Shown here piece after piece: positions 24,974 to 38,276 of a stretch of DNA of 64,000 nt (the first letter of the stretch is position 1; every line of letters starts with the position of its first letter). Made by a program: the position numbers and the translations under genes. The notes under the pieces were generated by a model. That model did not search any database, was not told the origin of the DNA, and saw only the letters and a program-made list of their open reading frames with translations. This DNA is from Sclerotinia nivalis (taxonomy: Eukaryota; Ascomycota; Leotiomycetes; Helotiales; Sclerotiniaceae), in the NCBI GenBank assembly GCA_029531795.1, contig JAPEIS010000008.1, positions 434,001 through 498,000 of the forward strand, in the 5' to 3' direction.

Positions 24974-26580
24974 TTAATATTCTACTCGAATCTTTTGTAC
25001 TTCTTCTATAGCTTTCCGAATAGTATTAGTATATTGAATAATGGTTTCAATTAGTGGATTGATTTCATTCATTTGAGAGTAGGTGTTGAATATTAATAAA
25101 GTAGGTATGATTCTATTAGGTTTTATTGTATTATTTATAGCTTTGATAATCATCTGGAGCAATATTGTATTTGTAAGTTCTGTATCTTTGAGTTTTTGAT
25201 TTAATATAGTATAGGCTTTTCGGAGTGGATGATGATAGTGTTCTATTATACCGATAGAATTGTATACTTTTATAGGTATATCCTTTATAATAATAACCAT
25301 TGTATTTGTATATTGTATAAATTCTTTCGTTATAAAGTTCTTTTTTGTATTGTGGATAATATATTCGCGTGGTTTAATATAAATATCAGTCTAGTATTCT
25401 CTAATTTTATCTTATATATACTTCATAGAGATATTTTTTAGTTATCGAGTTATTTGATAATAAATTGTCTTGTTTATTATATAAAGAACAGATTTCCTAT
25501 TAATATATATAATATCAACTATAATAGAATAATTGAACTCAGAATCTTTAGATAGTATAAATTTGAATCTTCTAAACGATTTTCTATATTTTTGATAATG
25601 TTTATAGTATTTGATAAGATGTTTAATAATATTGTAATCTTCTTTATAATCTACTCGTTGTAAAATTCGATAGAATCTTTTTGCAGAAAAATAATCAAAT
25701 CGTCGATACAATTGACGAAATTTGATATTAGTTATATAATATTTATTATATCGGATTGATTCCTGAATGAATATATTAATATTGATCTTCCAGATTAGAA
25801 AAGCATAATTAAATCATCGAATAATTGAATAATTTTGTATTGATATAATTAATTCATTAATAATATTATTGTAGAAAATCTTAAATCGATCTATATCTGT
25901 TAAATTTAATAGAAATGGAATATCTATTTTAAGAATATGAAATTTTACTATTTCAAATAATAGTATAATAAAAAATGATTTTATTGAAATTGTAATTCCT
26001 TTTCCAAATCTGATATTCGTTATTCCAACTATTTTTAAATCATATTCGATATGGGATATCTTTTGTTATACTTGATACTGATCGAATCCTATTGTTGAAA
26101 ATCTTACAGCCCTTATATCGATATATATACTATAAAACTCTTTACTAATATAGATTTGTTCTTTATAGAATGATTCAATTTTAGCTTCTTTAATCATTAT
26201 TTAATAAAAAGATTGATTGATTAATTGATTGAATACTTCCTTTCTATTGATAGATCCTGAATTAATAAAGAAACTATCATCGATCTTTTCGTCATCATTG
26301 AGTTCTAGATCTGCGAAAAAGGCTTCTATCTTTTTATTAGATTTGTTTTCGTTATCAGTTGGTTCTCCTTCATAGCTTATTAATCATTGATCGAAACGTT
26401 ATTTGAAAGTATAATTGTTGTTTTTTCTAAATTTTACTTTATATTATTATTTGGATTCTTCTTATTCTTCTTTTGAATATTTGATAGAACGATATCCTTT
26501 CTTTTTGCAAATCCAATACTTTAGATTACGGTTTCGAAAGTTGTTTCGGAAATGGGAATTGTATCGATAGTTATAATAGT
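24974..26580 (-). pseudogene. Copia-C integrase and protease region, degraded
   Basis: Minus strand. Open stretch 25442-25711 spans the zinc-binding end (KHLIKYYKHYQKY; Cys residues replaced by Tyr) and the start of the catalytic core (FNYSIIVDIIYINRK). Open stretch 24974-25300 is the core's second half (YNSIGIIEHYHHPLRKAY, with the conserved Glu, and NRIIPTLLIFNTY). Between 25712 and 26580 lies the protease region by position. The Cys-to-Tyr changes are G-to-A transitions, as RIP gives. The region ends at the Copia-A3 insertion, with ATTTT (26581-26585) as the left target duplication. Confidence 0.85.
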
Positions 26581-26585
26581 ATTTT

Positions 26586-26950
26586 TGTTACGGGTAATCA
26601 TATGATACCTGATTCACATAACTGGTGATCTACGATCACTCTATACTCTATGATCATTAAACCCCTCATTTCATATTAGTTATCAGGCTCTTCTAGATCT
26701 TGTCGATCCTTACGATCGTCAATCCTCTCCTGATATCATACAGATCAAAGTCTAGTCTAATTGATACTTCTCGTCGGTTAGATAGCTTCTAATTAAGTCT
26801 ATATATACTACCCACAATCTTTAAGATCAAGGGTAGATCATTTTTCAATACAATTCTCATTTAAGATATATTTTAATTCTAATGTTATCATTATATCTAT
26901 CTTTTCTTTGATCTCTTCAATGTGCTTTGTAATTGTACTATTTCGTGATA
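26586..26950 (+). repeat. Copia-A3 5' LTR
   Basis: The 365-bp LTR begins TGTTACGGGTAATC and ends TTTCGTGATA. It is immediately followed by GTTATAAGTCTGGTAG, the likely primer-binding region, which also follows the 5' LTR of Copia-A1 (9358-9373, minus strand). Confidence 0.9.
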
Positions 26951-28300
26951 GTTATAAGTCTGGTAGTTCTTAATCTATTCAAACTTCTATTATATGATTA
27001 TTTAATTCTTAAAAGATCGTTTTTCTTCATTTCATTTCTATTTTCATTATAAATCCAATTATTCTATATCTTTTTCTGTTATTTTCTAAATATAGTGAAA
27101 GATCAATCTAATTCTTTTCTTTTTGTTATTTGTATTTAATAGTTAGAGTGGTATCTTCGTTTGCAAAATAAGTGTTTAATCGTTGAAATCTGAGAATTAG
27201 TTGATCTAGATAATGATTCTCTTGTATCTATTTCGAACGGAATTATTTCTAGTTTCGATTTAGCAAATAAATCAATTATACTTCAGATCGATTGGTTATT
27301 TGTTAGATTGTTAATTCTACTTTTTGTTGTCGATTTTCAGACTAAATATAATTAAGCTAATTAAGATCGATATTGACAGGAATTTATAGAATACTTTGTG
27401 GCAATTCAAGTTCGGTAAGATATAAGTGGGGATATTAATATGAAGAATTCCGGTGGAAATATATCGAGATTTATATTAATTCGATTTATTGTTTTTTTCT
27501 TTGTAACATTCTAAAACATTGTAGTTGAATTTAGTGTTTTTCAAATGGAGTATCAATATTGTTAATACGAATATATTCAGAATCATAAAGCTTTTCAAGA
27601 TGTATATAAGTAGATCGAATCAATTGTGGACTAAGTTTATTTTATAGAGCTTTTCATTTGTAATAAAGATATTATATCTTTTCTATTTAAAACGATTATT
27701 TCAATGTTTAAACGGAAACTCGTTTCTACGGTAATCATTGCTAAAATGACAGTATTATATGAATATCGGTCTGTATTAGTGCAAGTATCGTTTAATAGAA
27801 TCGATTTTGTCAAATGGTATAAGGATTGGATTATAGCCTATATTAAAGCTCTTTTATATAAAATAATTGAGATTTAGAATGAAATAATCATTATCGTATT
27901 TCTGCAAACGGTTAGTGCTAGATTGCTTTCAATCTAGACAAACATTATGATTATACAAATCGAAATGAATAATTAATTCGGATTATTTAATCTTTCATTT
28001 CAACAATTCGGAGATATCTTTGAAGGATTAGTTTATCAGGATTCAATAGTTCCTAAAGTCAAAGGAGGTGTATATTCCATTTTTAGTTTTTCTTAAGACG
28101 ATAAAAAATCTAAAAAGAACAAGAAGGAAATCAATTCTAGAGGAAATTCGGATGTTAATAGAATCTGGGTATATTTTTGCAAAACAGAAATCGATTAAAA
28201 GAATGAGTTAGGGTATTGGTATTATATAAACAATTATCGAATTATAAAACTAATATTTATTGATAAAACAGATATAATACTTTGATAGTATTATATTAAA
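26951..28300 (+). pseudogene. Copia-A3 leader and gag region, degraded
   Basis: By position this is the 5' leader and capsid gene. It matches, in reverse, Copia-A1 at 9022-9373 and 2000-2790. There is no long open frame and I see no domain motif. It ends near the protease segment. Confidence 0.6.
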
Positions 28301-28379
28301 TTCGAATTAAAGATAATCAGGAATCGAGTTAATTTATAATTATGAAAGTATTTATATATTGAATAGATCAAAAAAGGAT

Positions 28380-29960
28380 GGATGAAATCAAATATAAATC
28401 CTTTCGAAATTCTATTCAATATTGTTATTCTTGATATTTGTATTAATCAAGCAGGGGTTTATATTATTATTATAGGGGTTCATCGTTTTTTCAATAATAC
28501 CCTATTCGATAATTGTAATATTATATATATCGTAAACGATATCTCTTTTATAGATAATTATTGATATATACTATTTAGCCTTAATAATCTTATAGAAATA
28601 AATATTATATCCTTTCAAGTTTTGGACTGTAGTACCTATACAATCAAAGGAATTATCGAAAAAGAGGGTTATTCTAATGATGATTTCGTTTTAAACAATA
28701 TAATATTAATCTTTGGTTTTTATATCAATATTGTTTCGGAGATTCGATTGTTGAAAGCTAATATATAATATTCTGAATACGATTATATTCTTCGTAAAGA
28801 AGATCTTTCAAATAGTATTATAATAATTAGATATATTCGTATTGAAAATTTTGTATTCTTAGAATACAAACCACTTTTAATCTATTTGAGTATTTTTCTA
28901 TTTATTTCTGTAAACAATTTTTCTTTGATATATTCAATAATGAATTGTAAAGTCAATAAAGTATTTTATTGATTTTGTAATCTATCTTTTTCTAAAGAGA
29001 ATATAAGTGAATTATAATATGAATATTCAGGATATCTGGGAAAAGAAGTATTCGAATATCTAGTATTTGTAATACGAAATATCAAGATAAAAGATATCAT
29101 TTGTATCGAATATACAGATTGTATTCGTATCTATACAAAACAGATTATATCTCGTGTATTGAATAATCGCCAATCGTTTCGGTTATTCTACAAAATCCAA
29201 TGGGATCTTTTTGATTTCGATAAAGAGTATATAGATATATTGTAATTTTTTGTAATCAAAGATATATATAATGGTAAGATCTTTTCGTATTTCTTTTATA
29301 GGAAGACCTATAATGAAGTATTTTCTATTATATAAAGCTTCTTTGCTTGGATTTATCGTAAGTATAATTTAACAATCGTAGAAATCAAATAAGATAACGA
29401 TATATTTGTTATTAGGATTATAAGAGATATATTCTTCGAAAAATAGATTAAATAAGAAAATATTGAATTTGAGTTATCTTTTTCTTATATATACAAATCC
29501 AATAAAGGATCAAAATATATAGGATAAGAAATAGTTATCAAATAGATCAAAATGAGAATCACATCGAGTTTACCAAACAAATTATGGGTAAAAGTAGTGC
29601 AAACCGTAACTTATTTGTATAATATAAGCCCTTTGAAGACTAAATCCTTTAAATCTTTAAATAAGATATTCGATATATAGTTTTGTAACTACCTTTGCAA
29701 AGATAACCCTTTGCTTGTAAAGAAAATATCTGAGGATCTCCATCTCAATTGAAATGGGATCTATAGATACAGATACAGAATCTACCTTTTGGATAAGAAC
29801 AAAAAAGCTAGATTCAACAAAAGATAATACAAAACCAATCTTTGAATATATATTGGATATTTGATAGACTATATCCCAGGTATACTAATCTACTGTATAT
29901 AGATATCCAAGTTCGATAGAGTTATAATTATTCGAAATGTTATGTTTAATGAAGATTTCA
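28380..29960 (+). pseudogene. Copia-A3 protease and integrase, degraded
   Basis: The protease-like part starts around 28382 (NCNIIYIVNDISFIDNY and the following IDCS/IKGIIEKE region), matched by 1329-1595 in Copia-A1. The integrase core is visible from about 29185: KIQWDLFDFDKEYI (first Asp), then RKYNLTIVEIK, and SLPNKLWVKVVQTVTYLYN-like sequence near 29565-29625. These are typical of Ty1/copia integrases. Stops are frequent. Confidence 0.75.
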
Positions 29961-31320
29961 TTTATTATATAGATTCCGTCAATCAAATAATCGATATTTA
30001 TAATACGGAAAAGTTTAAACAATTAGCAAGAATCTTCGATATATAGGATTATATTAAAATAGATAGAACGATCATTCAATATAAGGATAATCGTAATGAT
30101 TTCATTCATTTACTTATTTTCATTGATCAGAAAACTTTGAGTTTATTCATTAAATGTATTTCAGATCCATTATTACTTACAAACGAGTTGGGCTTGGGGG
30201 TGGAGGTAGATCTGGGGGGTGATAATAAGAATACAGAACCCAGTCTAGGATTATTCAATTCATCTAATCCTTTAGGTAATACAGATAAAGCAAGCAATGA
30301 AGATATACGAACATTGATCGATTCTTCTATTGAAGAGATCGGAAATACTGATTTTGTTATTAAAAGGTAACTATATTTTGCGGGTAAAAATGATAGCGAT
30401 ATTCAAAGGGATATTTGTAATGATAATTCGAATCCCGATTTTGCGGAATGTGTTGATATAAGGAATATAGAGTATGAACTTATTGATTGTATCATTAATG
30501 TTTTTCGTGGTGAATACGAAAATGATCCAGAGCCTTTTTCAATCGATCAATTATAATGTTCCAAAAGGAAGCAAGTATATTAGTACGATCAATTAGAGTA
30601 TACTGTAAAGGAAATCCAATCATCGGAAAGATTGCTGTGCCTTATATTGTCTTTCGATAGGTTCATTGAGGATTCGCGGATTTATGATTTTGAGAGGATG
30701 CCCAAGAGAGTTCGTTTTATAAAGATTGAAATACTCAGGGCTCAGATCAATCTGTTTGAGTTTCAATTATTCGATTATTTATTGGAGTTATCTCTTTTCC
30801 AATACTATATTTTAGAGCAATCAGTATGTATCCGAAGGCAATTGTGTATACAGTAATGCTATTAGGGAAATAACTTCAATATTGGATTCTATATAGGAAT
30901 TGTTATTGTACAAAAGATGGGTTTATTGGGATTAAACCGTTTCAACGATTTTCATTCTACTTTCTGGTTCGATCAAACTGGAATGGATGATATGGAAGAA
31001 CGTTTCTAATTTGTGATAGTTCATAGTGTGATCATTGTTGGAACTGAAACAAGATTACTATTGTTGTTTATCTGGTCTACGATCCATGGATCATAGACAA
31101 TACCTTTTCTTTGAATTTATACTTTTGTAGTTTCAAAACTATATTGCTTTTATTACCAATTAGAAGATCACTAAATAGAATATTGGTTCAAGTAGGACTG
31201 CGATCTTGAAGTTAATAATTTTAAGGTTAGAAATACCTAATGTAAAATTGATTTTGGATTGGAATCTATAAAACCGATTCCTTTTCAATAAGTGTTTATA
31301 TATAAATATAATGATCAAGG
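29961..31320 (+). pseudogene. Copia-A3 integrase-RT linker
   Basis: This is the poorly conserved linker between integrase and reverse transcriptase. Open stretches are 30137-30370 (acidic and Ser/Gly-rich, including GLGVEVDLGGDNKNTEPS) and 30632-30856. Such hydrophilic linkers are usual in copia polyproteins. I see no domain. Confidence 0.6.
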
Positions 31321-32047
31321 TCTAATCATTTATTGTTGCTTTTGTTTAATGGTATAAAGAGATTTCTAAACTAAAAATATAATTGAAATTATTTATACTA
31401 CTATACTTATTGACCAATCATTCCGAATCGTTATAACAATTGTTACCAAATATAATTTCGAAATCAAACAATATGATATAATCAATATTTTTATTAATAC
31501 TTTATATAATCCTTTTAATACTTTAATTGTATACTATCTCTTTGATAACTACAAAATCCTTAACAAATATATTATTATTGATTGAGTATTATATAATCTT
31601 CAAGATTCTCCTACAATATGATTCAAGGATTTCATTCGGATATTCGAAAAACTAGAATTGGTATAATATAAGAAGGAATTGTATCTTTATATCAATTCAA
31701 AATACACTATCATGATCCTATTCTTCGTGGATGATATTCAGATTATATATCACAAAAAGAATAAATCAATTGTCACGAAAATCATCAAAGAAATCAAAGC
31801 TGTATATAAACTATATGATTTTGGAGATATAAAATGGTTTCTAGGAATATATATTTTTTATAATCGTTTCAAGAAAAAGCTGTAATTAATTTATAATATA
31901 TATATTGAAAAGATTGCTAAGAAATTTAAAGTAATTAAAGGGATAGTATATATATCACTTCCTATAATAATATTTCAGAAAAATTCAGGTCAAGCTTTTA
32001 TATATATAGTCAAATTGTATCAAAAGAAAATAGAATCAATTCTATAT
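31321..32047 (+). pseudogene. Copia-A3 reverse transcriptase (first part)
   Basis: The clearest piece is 31679-31885, with LFFVDDIQIIYHKKNK (catalytic VDD intact) and YDFGDIKWFLGIYI, the standard copia motif pair. The reading continues to IESILY at the Gypsy-Y insertion (TATAT, 32043-32047) and resumes at 38778 with TDISFTV. Upstream frames are broken by stops. Confidence 0.87.
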
Positions 32048-32560
32048 TGTTACGCCGCTACAATCCTTTATTATTAAGAAATGATCAAGGGATTTATAGA
32101 AAGGCTATAATGGTTTCTATTAAAGATCAAACAAGGGTTTGATAAGAATGAAAGATATAATGATTGTATTGTATGGTAACTATAGTGTTTAAACTAATGA
32201 TTGTTTTTGAGTACGAAGTTTTACAAATAAAGGAATCCATTCTGTTTATATAAATCTTTGTATTTGAAGTCTTCAGGATTTCGAAAAGTTCTGGATTTAG
32301 AATCTTGTTAAACTTACAATTTTGTTGGATCTACAATTTTGTTGGATCTACAATCTTGTTGGATTTACAATCTTGTTGGATTTATAATCTTGTTGGATTT
32401 TTTCTTTGTGTATATAATATATAGGATCCATTATATAATCTTTGGTACTAATATAATCTATATTCGTTTGTTTTTATAATCATTTTAATCTTATATTAAT
32501 TCGATTAAATTATAATGTATATTTATATGATTGGTTATTGTAAAATCTGTGATTATAATA
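32048..32560 (-). repeat. Gypsy-Y 3' LTR
   Basis: On the plus strand it runs from TGTTACGCCGCTACAATCC to GTGATTATAATA. It holds an array of about six 17-bp units (consensus GTTGGATCTACAATCTT) near 32305-32400. The partner LTR has one unit fewer, which accounts for the 17-bp length difference. Confidence 0.88.
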
Positions 32561-33256
32561 TTATTCTTCATTTAGGCTAAAGCTTATCTCAAGTTTATAA
32601 GGCGGGGTTATATTCTTCAAGGAGCAAAGTATAATCATCTTTTTTTTTTTCCATTATATTATTTTTGTAATCAAAGAAATATAAAAAGTGAATTGAATTT
32701 TCTTTATTGATTGAATTTGAAAGTTTTGTTATACCTTTTTGTATTTATTACAAAAAGTATTTGTATTGTTGTATTGTTATTAAAGAAAATTTTGTTCGTT
32801 GTAGTGAATGTATTTGTTGGGGTTAGAAGTGTAATATTTCGGGTTCTTTTGTTGGCGATATGATGAGTATTGTTTGTAAATAAGAATGTTTGGATTGTGA
32901 ATGTAAAAAGACTTTGTCGAAATTGCTTCGTTTTGATAAACAATAGTGCTTTTTTTGGAATCAGGTTTTCGAAATGATTCGATATAATTTTTTTATAATA
33001 AATAAGCTAGATGTTTTGGAAAAGAAAGAATGGTTGGTAAAAGAGTAAACGAAGAAGAAAAGAATAGATGGAAATATTTCTGGTTTTAGTAATATTTTGT
33101 TCGATCTTTTGGAAGGTTTCGATTCTTTATCTTTTTCGAATCCCTTTGATCCTTTCTGGGTAGATCTGGATATCGTTAATGGAATGTTTGCAACTTTTCA
33201 GGGCAATTAAGATTCTTTCTGGGTTCCCAAATATTTTCTGAATGTGGGTAATCGAG

Positions 33257-34570
33257 TTATTTGATTAAATATTTTATTGTATTTTTGATGTATTTGTAAT
33301 CTAGTATTGTTTCGATATTGTATTTGGTATTCGGATTGATGGGTTCGATTATGAGTTTTGATGTATTCGACGCTTTTGGTGGTATTAGTTCGAGTAAGGA
33401 TATATGGAATATTGGATAGATATTTATAGTATTTGGTAGTTTCAATCTGAAATTGATAGATCCTATTATTTCTTCGATTTCGAATAATCCTAGTTTTTTG
33501 TAGTTTAGTTTATCGTTTGATCGTTACATTTGAATATTTCTTCGAATCAAATAAATTTTATTCCTCTTTTTAAAAGTAGATCTTATACTTTATAATTTAT
33601 TATAATATATGGTTATTTTCAAAGCTATGAATTATAGATCTAATGAGAGTTGTTTGTGTAATTCCTTGATTTTCGATATATCTTTTATAGTTTTATTAGT
33701 ATTCGTTATTTGTGGGAATAGTGAATGATAGATTAATAGAGTATATCCATAATTAGTATATACTAATATTATCTTTGTTATTTTTGTCTTTGATGTATTG
33801 TATACGAATTGAACTAAGAATAGTAGTTCGATCTAATCGTTTTGTTTATAGTTGATATAGCAATATAGATAAGCTTCCATTGTTTGATTTAGATATTCTG
33901 TTTGGTTATTTATTTGAGGATGAAATATAGTAGATAGTTTATATTTAACTTTAAGCAATACTATAAGAGTAATCCAGAATTTTGATATAAAAAGTTTATT
34001 TTTATTTGAAATTATTTCCTTTAATATATTATAAATGCTGATTATATTTCGTAGGAATATATAAGCTAAATTATTTGTTATCTATTTTTTATAGAATAAT
34101 ATTATATAGACGAATTTCGTTAATCTGTTTGTTATTATTAGAATGGAATTATACTTTTTTATTATGATTGGTTCTTTGGATATAGGTAGTTTCATTACAA
34201 AATCTTATATAATGGATTTCTATAGTTGAATAGGTAATTCAGGGGTTTTGAGTTGATTATATGGAGTATGTTTAATAGTTTTGTTTTGTATATAAATATT
34301 ATAGTTCCTAATTACTTTCTCAATTGTAATCCTTATTTTTGGAAAGTAAATTTTTTTTTTGATTCTGGTAAAAATTTTAGTTACTTTTTAATGTTTATAA
34401 ATTGGAAGTTCGTATTGTTCTCGAATATATCTTTCAATTAATTTGGAAGGTATATATAATTTGTTGTAGAAATATATAAACTTTTTATCGATACTGAATC
34501 CCTTTTTTAGATTATCTGTATTCTTGAGGATTTGTTTTGCAATAGTATTTTGTTTATATTCTGTTTTCAA
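33257..34570 (-). pseudogene. Gypsy-Y integrase, degraded
   Basis: Minus strand. The N-terminal zinc-binding part is near 34388-34570 (KKGFSIDKKFIYFYNKLYIP, LIERYIREQYE). The C-terminal end at 33257-33445 reads IYPIFHISLLELIPP, then YNIETILDYKYIK, which is the conserved SLLEP and chromodomain-like start of gypsy integrases. The catalytic core between them is only readable through stops. Confidence 0.82.
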
Positions 34571-34699
34571 TTACTCCTTGATTATACTATAATCAATTCT
34601 AAAAGAAACAATGAATTGTAATTTATTGTATATTAATATATTATCTTCTTTTTTCAAGATTGTATATGTTTCGTATACTTTATTTTGTAAATATTCTGG

Positions 34700-35940
34700 T
34701 TTTCTGCTAAAAGTATCGATTTTAACGTTTTCTGTTCCCTTGATATACGAAATGCAAAAATTGTAGGTAGTTATGGTTTCGGATTATCTAATCTGCTATC
34801 TATTTAATTCCTTTGTTATAATGAAGTAAACTAAGTTTTTATAATTGGTATATATTTGTATTATATATTTCGATTTTTCTAAATAGATTCTTTATTCTTT
34901 AAATGTTTCGATTATAGTTAGTAGTTTTTTATTGTAAATCTTATAATTCAATTCTGCTGGCAATAATTTACGGGAATAGTAGATTATTGGTTGTTATTTC
35001 TTATTTGCTTTTGGTTAGTTTAATATTGTTTCTAGAGTATAATCTGAAGAATTGGTTTCGATTTTAATTAGTAATTTAGGGTCGAATAATAGAAATATTG
35101 GTTCTTTTATAAAGACTTACTTGAATAATTCGAAAACTTTTTATATCTTTTTTATCTATTGAAACTTTTTTTGATTTTTCTTGGTTATTTCGGATATCGG
35201 AGTTGTTATTTTCGAATAATCTTTAATGAATCTGTAATAGAAGTTGGTAAATTCTAAGAAGGATTATATTTCCTTAATGTTTGTAGGCTGATTCCATTCT
35301 TGAATAGTTTGTAATTTGTTTGAATTTATCTTGAGTCTTTCTGGAAAGATTGTATAGTCTAAAAACTTTGTCTTTGTGATGTGGAATATATATTTGCTGG
35401 GTTTGTATTGAAGGTCTGTTTCTTCCAAGTATACTAAAATATTGCTGATATTTTGAATGTATTGTTTTAGAACCTCTGAATAGATTAATATGTTATCCAA
35501 ATAACAAATATAATAAATATCGAAATACTTTCTCAATATATTGTTTATCAAATGTATATATATTGTTGGTATATTGATTAGCCCAAATAATATAATTTAA
35601 TATTTGTATAATCCATATCGAATTTTGAATACTGTTTTCTATTCTTTATCTTTTTTCATTTTGATTAAATAGAAATCGTTTTGTAAATCAAATTTAAAGA
35701 AGATTTTATTTTTTCTTAATCGATCTTTCAATTTTATAATTAATGGAAGTAGATATCGATCCTTGATTGTTATATTATTGAGCTTACAGTAGTTTATGTA
35801 TAATCTTTTGGTTTTATTCTTTTTAGATATATATAATATAGGGCTAGCTATTTGTAAAGTGGATTCTCTAATCCAATCTTTCTTTAAACTATTGTCAATA
35901 TATTCCTTGAATATCTTCAAATCTCTTTTCGGCATTTGAT
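34700..35940 (-). pseudogene. Gypsy-Y reverse transcriptase and RNase H, degraded
   Basis: Minus strand. Open stretch 35639-35935 is the start of the polymerase (LKIFKEYIDNSLKKDWIR, YINYCKLNNITIKDRYLLP, FFKFDLQNDF). Open stretch 35264-35551 holds YLDNILIYSE and GLKINSNKLQ-like sequence (RLKINSNKLQTIQEW). The YLDD active site has become YLDN by GAT-to-AAT. RNase H is expected at about 34700-35250 but only in broken frames. Confidence 0.9.
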
Positions 35941-36179
35941 AAATAAATCCAAATAAAGGTATCTTTCCTTTTGTTAGTATTATTTCGTGATTTCACAGTT
36001 TATATTCTAATAAAGCTTTATAGCCCTTTCGTTTTTCGAAAAGTTTTGTGTATTTTCTATACTCTATTGATATATCCATCAATAAGGGATCCTGGGTTTG
36101 GTATCCTATGTCGATAGGATTGTTCGTCTTCAACTCTCTAAAGTATGTATTCAATCTCGCAGATTCATATGTATCTTGA

Positions 36180-36680
36180 TGATTGTAATCGTATTAATCG
36201 AATGTCAAAGTTCCTCGATTCCAATTAATATTGAGATTGTACTGTATCAACTATAGTATGCTTAATATAATCTAGTAATTCTCCAATGGAATTATGTTAA
36301 GCTATATGAATTCGTAATGTTCATTTATCTGCATTTCTGTTGGTTTGGTCTTTATTCGTATTATCCCATTTTCAGCATCAATTAGTTGTCCGTCTATTAA
36401 TTGCAATGTATATAAATGTTTCTTTGTTTGGAACCTTATACCAGTTTCTTGTGCAACTTCTTGTACAATAAAATTTCCGATTGCTTTAGAATCTATTATA
36501 ATTTTGAGCCGATATCTATTGATTATAATTATCAGGTTGATCTATCCGCTATATCCTGTAGTATTTAATTATTTGTTTTGATCTGTTTGGTTGTTTTGGT
36601 CAATTTGGTCAATTTAATCAATTTGGTCAATTTGATCAATTTGATTAATTAAGTGATTTAATTAATTAGATGGAAAAGTA
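36180..36680 (-). pseudogene. Gypsy-Y protease with (DQI)n linker
   Basis: Minus strand. At about 36595-36660 a low-complexity stretch encodes repeats of Asp-Gln-Ile/Asn. It is followed by a retropepsin-like segment starting IIIDSKAIGNFIVQ (about 36470-36515), where Asp-Ser-Gly would be usual, then GIRFQTKKHLYTLQLIDGQL and NGIIRIKT. This is the usual gypsy protease between gag and reverse transcriptase. Stops separate the pieces. Confidence 0.75.
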
Positions 36681-37735
36681 TTCCAACAATCTTCTTTTTT
36701 ATTATTTGTAATTGTTTGATCAATTGAAATCTTGTCGTCGAGTATGTTTTTTCATTTAATAGTTAAAGGTAATTTTTGTATAATTCGAAGAAAATATTCT
36801 ATTATTTGTAAAAGTTGTATGATTTAGGTTTGTATTAAATATTTATCCCTTATCTATTATATTAGATGTATCTTGTATATAGAATGATTAATATTATAAT
36901 GAGAGTAAATGATCTTTTATATTTCTTTTGGTTTAGGTATTTTCATATAATAATATAAAGTTTTTTCGATAAAGAAAAAGTTGATTGTAATTTTGTATTA
37001 TAAGATTCTATATTTATCGATAATTCTTGTTTTATAAGTTTCTTTCTTTATAATACTTTTTATATTTAAATTATTGTTATAAATTCCTTCATTTGTTTCT
37101 TCAAATTTCTAAATTCGATGATTCCATTTATCGATATATTATATAATCCAAAGTTTCCTTGAACTTGATTTTCGATCGATTTACAAAATTAATTCTTCTT
37201 CTAAATCTTCTAATTCTTCAAATTGATTATCCTTCAATTATTCTTTAAAATCTAAGTTTATATAATTTAGAATGTATAATTAAAATACGAATATTGTATT
37301 GAATTGCTTTTTGTTTTTCCAAGATTTCTTATTCCGATTGAAGTTTCCTTGTTTCTTTTGACGATGAATTGCAGTTTTATATCTTGATTACCTGTATTCG
37401 AAATATAACTTCTCATTTCTGTATCTATCCATTTCTTTCTTGGATAACTTTCCTCGAATGGTAGTATCCAATTCCATCAAATCTCTATAGTTTTTATTCC
37501 TAGCTTGATATCATCTTCCTTCATTTCACTTGTAATTCTAATTTGAATAGTTTTAGAATTTCTTGTCTCACTGATATTCGTAAAGCCGATTATCGATCTT
37601 AATTGTGAGTTCTATCATTTCGTTAATATTCGTAAACTCGATACCTCTTGCAAGTTCCAACTTTATATGATCTTTAAAACCGCGATGGAAATGACTTAGC
37701 AGAGCTTATTGATCCCATCCGGTTTGATTAATATA

Positions 37736-38116
37736 TCATTTGAATTCTATAGCATAATTGATTATTGCTCCGATTTGTTTTAAAACGAATAAATTTCGTT
37801 CAACTATCTTGATTTCATTGATATCCTTAAATACTCGTCCGATTTCTTTCTTGAATTCTACAAAGCTTTCGAAAATGATTCGTGTAACTGTCATATAATG
37901 ATCTCTAAACTTAATAAAATAATCTCTAAGATAAAATTGAATCCATTTGACCGTTTTTCTACAAAGGTAAAAAAAGGTGTATAGATTATAACTATCAGAA
38001 GTTACAAATTTGGTAGTGTTGAATTTGAAATACATTTTGGTTTGGAATAGAAAGATTTCGAGTTCCCTTCGATTACTATAATATTTATCGGATATTGTTA
38101 TTCGTAAAGTTTCCAT
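37736..38116 (-). pseudogene. Gypsy-Y gag (capsid) fragment
   Basis: This 126-codon open stretch on the minus strand is a retrotransposon gag domain: RRELEIFLFQTKMYFKFNTTKF, then LCRKTVKWIQFYLRDY, FVEFKKEIGRVFKDI and LKQIGAIINYAIEF at the end. The pattern (F..Q...YF, W....L, F...F...F.D, L.Q.G....Y...F) is that of Ty3/gypsy capsids. It is truncated by stops at both ends. Confidence 0.88.
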
Positions 38117-38276
38117 AATCTATACTAGGATAGGGTCGGCATTTGGTAGCTCGATATCGTTATCGTTATCGTTATTGTTGTTATTATTCAAAGGGATATT
38201 GGTAACAAAATCTTGCGAAAATATAGCGAAGTAAAATGTATCAAATCGATATTTGAGTTAGTAAAAATACTCAAAG

